From: Capronia americana
Taxonomy: Eukaryota > Ascomycota > Eurotiomycetes > Chaetothyriales > Herpotrichiellaceae
Direction: 5' to 3'
Length of the DNA stretch: 64,000 nt
Assembly: GCA_016110215.1 (NCBI GenBank)
Contig: JADWQD010000005.1
Span: 1,364,001-1,428,000, forward strand
Shown: positions 33,059 to 42,349 of the stretch, piece after piece
How positions within the stretch are numbered: the stretch's first letter is position 1
Layout: every line of letters starts with the position of its first letter
Position numbers and translations under genes: made by a program
The notes under the pieces: generated by a model
The model's input: only the letters and a program-made list of their open reading frames with translations
What the model was told of the DNA's origin: nothing
Databases searched by the model: none

Positions 33059-34054
33059 TGTTCCTGAATTGGGAGAACGTGGATCAAAGGGTATATGAGC
33101 GAGAAATGAGCTGCGCTTGAGGAATGAGACAGGTCAGTTGGGACTCAAGAGGATGTGAGCAGTACAAGAACGACAAACTCTGAAGCCCTCTTGTAATCAA
33201 GACGGTTCAAGAAGAAGAGGCGGAGATGAGCCAGAAAACAACATCAGGGCACTTTCTGGCCTGATACTGTATGGCTTGAATTTGAACAAACAGAAGCATG
33301 AGATTTTATGCACACGCAACGCATCTAACGGGAGGGATCCCTCTCATTGCTGCAAATGGTATTGACAAAGGCATTGCAAGGGGAGGACTTCCAGTGCAGT
33401 ACGTGGCAGCGTTGGGCCAGAGTACTCTCGCTCCAGCGCCCGACTCCATCTTCCCAACATCCAGGAAGGGTGGTATTCAGGTCGCTGAGGCTTGGGTGAG
33501 GCTCATTTGAAATTACCTAGGTATGTATCGGGGATTCTCCTCCACCTCCATGCTATGTGGGTACCTGCGCTCCGCTGAACTGGTGCCTTTTACAAGCCTG
33601 CATTCCGCCGTAGCGACTCCTCCTTTGATGCCTCTCGTCGCTTTACTTTTCGGCCAGTGGCCAAACACGTTTTCGACGTCACGTAACAAGGACTCAGTTC
33701 GCAGAGACACGAACAAAGCAATTGTAGAATAACGCCCACGCAACCAATCCGCCTCTGACTCCTTTGTTGCCGCCTGCGCATTCGCACCCTCGATCCGCTC
33801 TCCTCACCACCGCTTAATTTCCCTCGCATGAGACCAAATCTCCAAGCGACGGGCTACGCCGATTCACTGCTCAGAATCCAGCTCGCTCCGGTCAACATCA
33901 GCTGCCATAGTTGCGAATCTGTACACATCCTGCCTGTTGGCAGTGCGCCTCTCGGCCGCCTTATCTGCCTTGAGCAATAACTTCTCTCCCACACGGTTCG
34001 CCGCCACCCCTCTCAAACCGATGCACGAAACGCCTTGTACACCACTCACGAACC
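33059..34054. other. Intergenic region, no gene seen
   Basis: About 1 kb with only short open frames (for example a 70-codon plus frame at 33298). It includes the leader of the gene at 34055, which is pyrimidine-rich. Confidence 0.45.
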
Positions 34055-36409
34055 ATGTCTGGAATATATTCTGTCGAGGATCTGTTAAAGCTACGCGCGT
34101 CGCCGCTAATATGTAAACCTCCAAATCTGCCAGCAATTGAAGAATGGATGGGGTATGAAGCATCACACCAGCCACGGACTGTGATAACTGACACTCAGCC
34201 AGACCACCAGAACCGAGTGGCAGGAGAGCTATTCCGCGAACGAGCAAAGATGAACCGCTCATCCAAACCGAAACCTTTCAAAAGAGGCCCACACTGCTCG
34301 ATTCCCAACGTCGAACAACTACAGGTACATCACCCAGGTACATGGTTGCCGCTATAATTGCTAACAGAAAACCTCGCAGACCCCGACCGTATAGTACTTG
34401 GCCCACCTCGCCGCTCCTTCGCTTCATCTAATGCACGTGCCGTGGGCAAGGCACAAGATGCTGCAGACGAGAAAGATCGCACTACTTTTGGCGACAGAAC
34501 GAAGACCGGCGACGAGCTAGAACGACACCACGAGCGCAGACACACTCAAACAAATGGCCGTTACACTAGTCGGCAAGAGAGCGAAGACCCGGAGGCCGAG
34601 GGCCGTCGTGACTACGACCGTAAACCAAAATGGGCAGGAAGAGACAGGAGTGATCAGGACCCGGACAACGACCAAGCTCTCGAAGAGCCGTCGCGTGGGC
34701 CCCGGCGAGATACGCAGTCAAGAGCTAAGCTGTCACAGTCATGGTTCAGAAAGGACACCGGTGACGCTGAGGAGGAAAAAGCCCCCGATTGGCGTCGGGA
34801 TCGAGGCAGAGACCGTGATTGGGATCGGGATCGCAATGCCAGAGTCGAAGCGGAACCTGAGTGGATGGACTCGGCCGAGCCTGAGGAACCGTTCCAAGTT
34901 CGCACTCAAGAAGACTTTCAACGCTGGAAGGAGCGCATGAAAGCTGGTGGGAACGCACCTCTTGAGAAGATCGAGACCGCTGTCGCCAGTCCGCCACCCG
35001 AAGAGCGACCCTCAGCCAAGCGAGTCGTCTCCGCCGAACCAGACAACTCGATGGACAAGTTCTTAGCCAGATTCGAGTCCAAGGGCACAGAACAGAAGGC
35101 TGCTACTGTCAAGGCGCATGGCAAGAGCAAATTTGCCTCTCTTTTCAGTCCCGCCACCGAGCTCAACCGGCAGGTCGAGTTTCCTCTCCAGCAGCAGGGC
35201 CCATCCACAGAAAGACCTTCGTCGGCCGAAGCAACTGGCCCTGCCACTGATGCTGACCAGGCTGGATTCGCCCGCATTCTGGAAATGCTACAGACTCGAA
35301 GCAATAATCCCACTCCACAGAGTCAGGAAGCACCGAAGCCGAGAACGCCACTCTACGCTAGAGCCACCGACCACAAAGCCGAAGTCGAAGCGAGGGCCCC
35401 TCAGGTTAGTCTGATCGCACTTCTGGCTGGCGAGAACGAAGCGGCACAACCAAAGCGGCCAGAACAGCACCAACCTGCGGTACCACACCATCGGTCGATT
35501 GAGACCAAGTCCCCCGTTGAACAACCTACACACACGCGGCAACAATCGAGCATCAACAAGGATGAAGTTCTATTGAGTCTTCTCCGCCAAGCGAGTTTGG
35601 CGCCGAAACCTCAGCCACCACCTCCCGTGGGAAGTGGTAACATGTTTGGGTCAATGGTTGATACCGGCAATCGACCTATCAACTCTCGAGGAGTTGCGAT
35701 TTCTCCCATTCAAGCCGAACAAAATGCGTTTAGAGCAGCTCCTCGAGGGTCCATGTTTGATGAATCGCCAGTGTCCCTGTATTCGAGTGAGCAGGCGACA
35801 AGAGAGCCAGGCACAAGACGGCCAACAAACAGTGCACAGCCTTCGCAGGAAGATCTTCTCATTTCATTCCTTCGAGGCCAACACCCTCAGCAGAGACCAA
35901 CGCAACCCCCACAACAACCTCCCCAGGGTTATCCTCCTGGTTTCCACCGGCCTCCTGGGTTAGACCAAATACCGCGACCGAACCCGAACTGGGTTGCTCA
36001 GCAGGCGCAGGCGCAGGCGCAGCAGCAACCACCTCGCCAGCCATCGCTTCCGCCGGGGTTGGCTAACGTACCCCGTAGCATGTCAGGTGCACCGTACGGA
36101 CAACCGCAGCAGATCCCGATACAACAAGTTCAACAGCAGCGGCCGCAACCACCCCAACGCAAATATACCGCAGAATCAGCCATGCCTCCTCCAAATCTCC
36201 CTCCGGGGATGTATCCGCCACCAGGGTTCATGAACGCCGGTCCACCGCCTGGCTTTCCTGGTGGAATTGCGAACCATCCGGCCGCTAGGTTTGGAGGAGA
36301 TCCGGGACCACAACAACGCGCATTCATGGAAATGTATGGTGAAGTTGGGGGTCGGGGTTTGGGATTGAGAGGTGGTGCCGGCAATGGTGGCATGCCACCT
36401 TATCGGTGA
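34055..36409 (+). CDS. eIF4E-binding, Pro/Gln-rich translation or mRNA-decay regulator (4E-T/Eap1-like)
   Basis: Three exons: 34055-34152, 34203-34324 and 34368-36409, 753 residues. The very N-terminus MSGIYSVEDLLKLRASPL contains a canonical eIF4E-binding motif (Y-x4-L-Phi: YSVEDLL), followed by KPPNLPAIEEWMG|PPEPSG, which resembles the conserved KPxxLPxIEQWM block of fungal 4E-binding proteins, and then DRIVLGPPRRSFASSNAR. The rest is disordered: an Asp/Arg repeat (DRGRDRDWDRDRN ~146-158), FQRWKERMKAG, SMDKFLARFESKG, a short hydrophobic LLSLLRQASLAP, EDLLISFLRGQ, and Gln/Pro runs such as QAQAQAQQQPPRQP. Such proteins compete with eIF4G for cap-bound eIF4E and recruit decay factors. The splice of intron 1 (gtatga to ccag) was chosen because the nearer cag acceptor leads to a stop. 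Confidence 0.82.
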
Positions 36410-37526
36410 GAGGAAATCTCGACCCTCTCGTAGCAGGGATGGGCGGAGGATAACACACAAAATGACGGCAATCTGTGGGGGGGGGACGGACAGGATCCTA
36501 GCTCGACAAAGTCTGTGGACTGGACGATTGTTGCTCACTGGGTGTGCCCCAACGGTATTGGCAGCCTTTTCCTGCTGACCAATCGAGATGGACGAGACAG
36601 AGACGACGGGCCAAGAAGATATCGCGCGCAACACATACACGGCCTCTGGACGAACAGGACACAGAGCAAGGGAAGTCAGTCAGGGTGGGCTTGGGACCTG
36701 TGGTGGATGGGGGAGAGTGAGAGAATGAACACAAAAAAGCGACCGGTAGTGCCGTCAACCCCATCAGCGACAGCAAGTTGAGATGCCAAATGCGATCGAT
36801 ACCTTGCAAAGCGCCATTACCATTGCCAATTTGACATGCAATCTAACTTGAATTGTTCGCAGCACGGGTTCTTCCAATAGTTCTAGGATGGCACCTGTCA
36901 ACTCCTAGAACCTTCCTGTCGACCTTCCAAAGCCCTCTGCTGCATTTCTTCGGCCGCCTCGTACTCCCCCTGAGCTTGAAGAAGAGCATAATTATGTGCA
37001 AGGTATTACTGCCGTGCAAACCTGGACGACGCCAACGCCTCGCGACCTCACAACAGAGCAGCACTGTTTGGTCTGTCTGTGGTGAAGGCGCGTCAACTTC
37101 GCGTAATAACTCGCAATCTTCTGGGCACAGTCCAACGCACTTAAGAGCACCTGAAAAGAACTTCAGACGTATTGCAGTATTACATCGTCGAAGGGATCAA
37201 CAGATCTCCCTCTTATTTAAACGGAAAGAGAAGAATACAAAAGATTTACCCTCGAGGCCCGAGTCAGAAAAGATTACACGCTGCAATAATTATTTGTCTA
37301 CGGCAGACAATCGGCGGGAATATATAATATCGCCTGGCTGTGCACAAGATTAGGATAGCCGCTCAAGCGACATGAAAAAAGGCCCTGGGATCTCCTCTCG
37401 CAAGCCTTGGCCGCTTTTTAATTCAAACCTCGTGGCCTCTTCGCGACTTTGGCCGTCCGCCTCAACCTCTATTAATCCACCGCACTACTGCCCTCGAAGA
37501 ACATAATACAAATCCAGTCCGGTCCG
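36410..37526. other. Intergenic region, no gene seen
   Basis: 1.1 kb between convergent genes. It contains a run of nine G at 36476-36484 and an A-rich patch at ~37200-37340. No coding potential stands out. Confidence 0.45.
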
Positions 37527-38303
37527 CTAGACCAGAGACAGATACCCAACACCCGCGACCTCGACGCCGCCTCGTCTATCCGGATCCATCAGCCATTGGA
37601 GTTCCTTCTGTGAAAGATGGAGATCGTCAGTCAGCATGCTCGCGGGAGGTCTAATACCCGACAGGTGTGATTTCAGGTAACATTATGCCGAGAGGTGCAA
37701 ACAAAGATTTGGGCGAAGAATTCGTAGTGTGGTGCGGTTCAGAGCTCGAGTGAAACCCTTGCGTGGTAACGAAGTGATCGAACCAACCAACCCAAACACT
37801 GACAAACAAAGGTCTAGGATAATCCCGTAGATAGATACACAATCAAGAGCGTGCTTGTGCTTATGTACTTAACTTACCTTTGTGGGTTTCCGCGGCGCCA
37901 CGACGTAGTAGTGACTGTTGTAGATCTGAATGATATTAGAGCACGCGAGTCAGTATTATACCCTGTTCGTTCGTTCGTTCGTTCCCCTCGACGTGAAGAC
38001 GTACGACTGTCCATCACGAAACGAAACGAAACGGTAGGAAATCACCACCACCACCACCACCACCACCACCACCACCACCAAGCATATGCATGCATGCATG
38101 CATGTAACGTACGTAAGTACGTACGTACTTACCACGTATTTCCCATTCCCCGACCCAAACACCGTTCGTAACCAGAGCGACAATTTCTCAGGGCTGAGAT
38201 ATCGGTCTTCGTAGTGGAATCGCACGCCATTCGCGGGCCAGTCGAGTTCGTCGACGACGCTGGGCCAAGTGCTCGTGGATGCCAATGACGCGGAGGAAGA
38301 CAT
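37527..38303 (-). CDS. Small three-exon protein (99 aa), unknown function
   Basis: Assembled by hand: exons 38303-38133 (57 codons), 37925-37878 (16 codons) and 37607-37527 (26 codons plus stop), all phase 0 with GTAAGT donors and cag acceptors. The product begins MSSSASLASTSTWPSVVDEL, has WPANGVRFHYEDRYLSPEKL, SLWLRTVFGSGNGKYV|IYNSHYYVVAPRKPTK|KELQWLMDPDRRGG and ends GVGYLSLV. No signal peptide or membrane segment is visible; Trp/Tyr-rich strands suggest a small folded domain. I do not recognise a named family. Both introns are unusually large for this window (207 and 270 bases), and intron 1 is mostly microsatellite. The continuity of three in-phase exons with good sites makes chance unlikely, though expression is unproven. 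Confidence 0.68.
37965..37984. repeat. (GTTC)5 microsatellite in intron 1
   Basis: Five perfect copies of GTTC at 37965-37984, in the first intron of the 99-residue gene. Confidence 0.9.
38043..38080. repeat. (CAC)n trinucleotide microsatellite
   Basis: About 38 bases of uninterrupted CAC/ACC repeat. Directly after come TGCA repeats (38085-38104) and CGTA/ACGT palindromic repeats (38106-38131) that run into the splice donor. All lie inside intron 1 of the minus-strand gene. Confidence 0.95.
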
Positions 38304-39127
38304 GATGTTACTCCAGGTGAGACGTGATGAGTAGAGTCGAGTCAGGCAGAGGTATGATGTAGGATATCCAGACAACGAGATCAAGTCGACGTATCCTATG
38401 GCGAGTGTATGTGTGTGTGTGTGTGTATGATCGGTTGGGGCCACAATCGAAGTGATCTCTCCGGGAATGAATGTATGTATGATCTCGACAAGGACGGCGA
38501 GGCGAGGCGAGGCGAGGCGAGTTATGACAGTAGTCCTACCGAATCTGCGGCGACGAGCCTCGCTCAACTTCAAGACATAACGTGAAACGACAGGACCGCC
38601 GCTCTCTTGAAGAGTGCCGACCGTTACACGGATATCCTACTAGGGCATTTCTTATCCAATGATAGGTACAGTAACAGACATGAACTAGTAGGCCCACCCC
38701 CGGGCCACCTGCGCTGCCACACACGGGGGGAAACCTGATCAGGCAGACTCGGTGCGGACCTTTTGGTGATGCGCAAGGGTCTGTCTGTCTGCAGCGGAAT
38801 TGGGCTCGAAGCATGTAATTAACATCCAATCACCTGGCGAATATGCGCGTCTTGCATATGTGAGTGTGTGAGTGTGTGTGCACGGGTCGTTGGGCAGTTC
38901 GAGGTCTCAATGTCAACGATTGGTTCGAGACGTTCAGGAAAAGAAGTCAGGAAAAGGTCAGGAGAGCAGAAAACTCCGTGTTGCACTATTGCTATATATA
39001 ACTGCACTGGTAATATCTTGGGTATCATTGCGTCCGAATTCATAACGTCGTAAATCAGAACCCGCCCTTGCTCTCAAGTGCTCGAAATGCGGAGATAAAT
39101 GGCGAATCTTCACCAACTTTCGAAAGG
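38304..39127. other. Intergenic region upstream of the 99-residue gene
   Basis: Apart from the simple repeats listed separately (and a gtgagtgtgtgagtgtgtg run at ~38861), nothing is recognised. It also contains the 3' end of the kinase gene's transcript. Confidence 0.45.
38406..38520. repeat. Promoter-proximal (GT)n and (GGCGA)5 repeats
   Basis: A GT-rich run (38406-38426) and five tandem GGCGA copies (38496-38520) lie 100-220 bases upstream of the ATG at 38303. Confidence 0.9.
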
Positions 39128-41839
39128 CTAATCACAACCGGTCTCATTCCCCTGGAACAGTACAGCTTCAGACCTTTCCGGGTCGCCTCCATCATAGTCG
39201 GAAAGTGATATGCTGGGAGTGGTGAGCCCTGTCTCCTGCTGATCAGCGTCTGCAAAGCTGACCGATTGTCTCCATTCTTGTATGATGTCTGTTCGAATTG
39301 CTCCCGGTCTGCCAGGAGCATCCGAGGTGCTATTGTGCCTTATGTGTCCGACGTCTGATCTCTGTCCAGCAACTTGATAGCCAGAGCCTACAGTTGACCG
39401 TCTGTGGGCTCGTCGATCTGGAGAGAGCGTGTCTGAAAACCGCGCCGGGACTGGGCGCTCGTCGATACTGGGTGATCTTGAGAGACCTCCGTCTGATGCA
39501 GTAGGGCTAGGTGGAGCCGCCAACGGGGCCCGGTCGAGAGGACCCCTCAAATAAAAGTCTTCATCCTTGAGGTCGTGATTCAACTGTACGATGATTGCTT
39601 TGAAAGCGTTGGATAGATGTGACGCATCCGTCCGTTCGCGAGGCTCGATCTTCAGCAGCTTCCCTGTCTCATGAACCAACACCTCAAAAACACCGCGGTG
39701 TGTACAATGCTTTTTCAACAACTGCAGCTGCTCGACGACAGCAGGCTTGAGCCGGACAACGGGCTTCAGATGGACCTCACGCGGGTTTTCCTGGTACCAG
39801 AACGCCGTATCGTGATCACCGTGTGCGTTGGCAGGCGTCCGAAGCCGCATCTTCTCGAAGGTCTGCACGTCATTCCCTTCGATACCGACCATCCAGGTGA
39901 TCAATTCCAGGAGGATGCATCCCATAGACCACATGTCGTACGGGCGAGAGTTCTTGCCTTCCAGCAGGACGTCTGGCGCGCCATAGACGGGATCCCCCGG
40001 GTAGGGATTTTTGGTAAACTGACTTGGCCGCTCGGAGCCCGAAAAAATCTGACCGATCTTGGCCGATCCAAAATCACTGATCGAGAAGAGTAGCTGTCCT
40101 GTGTCTTTGTTGGTGGTCACCAAAATGTTTCCTAGCTTCAAATCGTGATGATAGCCGGCTTGATGTGAGCGTCGATGACCCGCTCTTGTCGAATTCCCCA
40201 AATCATCTGGCTGGAGGTTGGCAGGTCCCAAGTTGTGGATGTGGCTCAAGCCATCGGCAAGCCCTGCCATCTGAGGTATAATGGCGAGTAGATTGGCCTT
40301 GGTCCACTTCGGCGACGGGTTCTGCGTCATGTATGTTCGTAGATTGCAGTCCGCACATCGGAATAACATGTAGCAGCCTTCTTTCTGTCTCCAGGAGGCA
40401 AGGTGGGTGGTGATGTTGTCGTGAGGCGCATCCGCCAGTTTGGCGAGGACTTCTGACTCGGCTTCAACATTTGCTGCAACGTGCGCATCCAGGTCACGGA
40501 ACTTCTTGAAGGCGAAGTATTCGTCGTCGCGGTCGGAGAAGGAGTGATGATCTCTGTCGATACGGACCTTGTACACCACTCCAAAGCTACCCTTTCCCAG
40601 GTGGCAGTGTGGATTCTTGTCGTCGAAGAGAATGGGTACTACAGCACCATCGTGTAGCTTTTGGTGCTCCACCAGTCCCTTGTCATTCCGAACAAACTGG
40701 TAGGCCGCGAAACCACCGGAGTGGTAGGCGTGGGCTCGAAAGTCCGGATTGTAGGCGCTGTCTGGACAATCATCGATCGTAAGCGGAAGATTGGCGTCTC
40801 CCTTGTCCTGTTTCAGCATATGGTAGAGGATGACCAGGTCCAGACGAGAGTAGACACACCACGCCAACAGACAGACGGCCCAATTGTATATTTTTGTGGC
40901 CAGCTCATCCGAGTCTACCTGGGCTCCGCCGTTGAGCCGCAGGGCCTCGGGGGAACGAAGGCTCTCGTCGTCGAGAACTAGTCTTTTGATGGTGTCTTCG
41001 GTCATGATCTGACGAAGATCCTTTCGTGGAATGTAGAAACGGCCCTCCCAATTGAATCGGATCTTGGCGTCAATTGCGCGGCGGATAGTATCAGCGTAGC
41101 GAACCCCAGGGACTTGTTCGATATGGAGGCTGGAAAACTCCCAATCTATGTCGACATGGAAGTCAACTTGGAAGTTCTGTCCACGGAATGCTTGAATCTT
41201 TCGACTCAGGCTTTCGATCCAGTCATCCTTCCGCTCCAGAATGCCTCGGGCGGCCACGGATTGTGTATCATCGCGGACCAGTCGAAATCGACCCACTTTC
41301 AGATAGTAAGATCCCGCATTCTGCCGGTACTGGTCTATGAGGGCGTTGGTGGCTAGTGTATGCAACTCATCGAAAGCCGCATCCTCTTCGAATTCCACTG
41401 TCAGTTGTTCGACACGAGTGACCTCATGACGGGACTCTTCAGCAACCGCCCTTGAGACTTGGTGATATGCAACGATGAGGGTGCAGCGCACTTGGCTGGC
41501 ATTGAGACGGACAGTGCCTTCGGCGGCAGCGGCTTGTTGTTGATTAGGAAGGCGGACATAGCGCTTTTGACTGATGCTGGAAGGATGTGGCTTTCTTGGA
41601 GGCACAGAGAGCGGTGCCGAGTATGTGCTTTCGGCAGAGAGGGAGGGTCTTCGTGAGTTGACTGGGTCTCTGCTTCTGTTGGGTGATAGAAGCTGTTTGT
41701 CGTCCAATCGACAGGTATCCTCTTGGTCTACAACAGAGACACTGGAAGGCATTCTGGAGCTTTGTCCATCGTTACTCCGCGGAGGGCTTGAGGTGTTTCG
41801 CCTGTGAAACATGCGCCGGATCCTGGAGGAACGAGGCAT
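39128..41839 (-). CDS. Large serine/threonine protein kinase with unknown N-terminal domain
   Basis: Intronless, 903 residues. Residues 1-110 are Ser/Arg-rich and probably disordered; 110-400 form an uncharacterised domain common to a group of fungal kinases; the kinase domain spans ~405-760. G-loop LGKGSFGVVYKV (414-425), the VAIK-type Lys in YFAFKKF (445/446), catalytic loop HHDLKLGNIL (564-573) and DFG in DFGSAK (589-591), then GAPDVL in place of APE and DMWSMGCILLEL. The catalytic loop has HHD, so the HRD Arg is His: a non-RD kinase probably not controlled by activation-loop phosphorylation (inference). A ~30-residue insert (NLQPDDLGNSTRAGHRRSHQ) precedes the loop. The tail is disordered. 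The substrate is unknown; such fungal kinases are often lineage-expanded. Confidence 0.9.
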   Translation of the reverse strand: MPRSSRIRRMFHRRNTSSPPRSNDGQSSRMPSSVSVVDQEDTCRLDDKQLLSPNRSRDPVNSRRPSLSAESTYSAPLSVPPRKPHPSSISQKRYVRLPNQQQAAAAEGTVRLNASQVRCTLIVAYHQVSRAVAEESRHEVTRVEQLTVEFEEDAAFDELHTLATNALIDQYRQNAGSYYLKVGRFRLVRDDTQSVAARGILERKDDWIESLSRKIQAFRGQNFQVDFHVDIDWEFSSLHIEQVPGVRYADTIRRAIDAKIRFNWEGRFYIPRKDLRQIMTEDTIKRLVLDDESLRSPEALRLNGGAQVDSDELATKIYNWAVCLLAWCVYSRLDLVILYHMLKQDKGDANLPLTIDDCPDSAYNPDFRAHAYHSGGFAAYQFVRNDKGLVEHQKLHDGAVVPILFDDKNPHCHLGKGSFGVVYKVRIDRDHHSFSDRDDEYFAFKKFRDLDAHVAANVEAESEVLAKLADAPHDNITTHLASWRQKEGCYMLFRCADCNLRTYMTQNPSPKWTKANLLAIIPQMAGLADGLSHIHNLGPANLQPDDLGNSTRAGHRRSHQAGYHHDLKLGNILVTTNKDTGQLLFSISDFGSAKIGQIFSGSERPSQFTKNPYPGDPVYGAPDVLLEGKNSRPYDMWSMGCILLELITWMVGIEGNDVQTFEKMRLRTPANAHGDHDTAFWYQENPREVHLKPVVRLKPAVVEQLQLLKKHCTHRGVFEVLVHETGKLLKIEPRERTDASHLSNAFKAIIVQLNHDLKDEDFYLRGPLDRAPLAAPPSPTASDGGLSRSPSIDERPVPARFSDTLSPDRRAHRRSTVGSGYQVAGQRSDVGHIRHNSTSDAPGRPGAIRTDIIQEWRQSVSFADADQQETGLTTPSISLSDYDGGDPERSEAVLFQGNETGCD

Positions 41840-42349
41840 GCTTGATGGTCTTGCGTTTAGAGTTTGATCAAAGAGAGTTAGGCATAGCAGAAGAGCTTTA
41901 GAGCAGAAAGCTGTTGGTGGGCCACAACATTCTCACCCAGATGGATAGCGACCGATATTTGATGCCGCCATATCTGTGACAAGTAGCAGACGACAGGCGC
42001 TTTGGCAGAGCGAGGCGCAGTCAAGGCATTCTCCTCGTATTTGTTCGCTGAGCCGCAAAGAGGCATCAGACTCTCGAGGTGTGTATCGGTACGTTCTCGC
42101 TGCTAACCGGTGAGGCGTCACGAGCGAGACAAAAAGGCATCGATCGAGGAAGTTTCTTACTGGTTGGAGGAGGAGGGTGGCTGCATTAGTGACGCAAGGT
42201 TCATACGGTGGCTGGCGGGCTGGCTGAATCAGGACCTATGGCGAAGAGTTCGCCTCGGAAAGCCGCACGATCCAGGCGAAGGACTCGAAGGATTTGCCTG
42301 AGAATTTGGATGTTTGGCAGACTCGCCCTGCAGTCGAGCCATTCATGCT
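41840..42349. other. Spacer between two minus-strand genes, no gene seen
   Basis: It should contain the kinase promoter and the 3' region of the CorA-like gene. Confidence 0.45.

Noticed and set aside
34153..34200. Nearer cag acceptor for intron 1 of the eIF4E-binding protein gene
   Set aside because: It shifts the frame to a stop within about 18 codons. The ccag two bases into 34201 keeps the long open frame.
37200..37350. A-rich patch as possible RIP-mutated transposon remnant
   Set aside because: Too short and without paired repeats or recognisable transposase fragments, so base composition alone is not enough.
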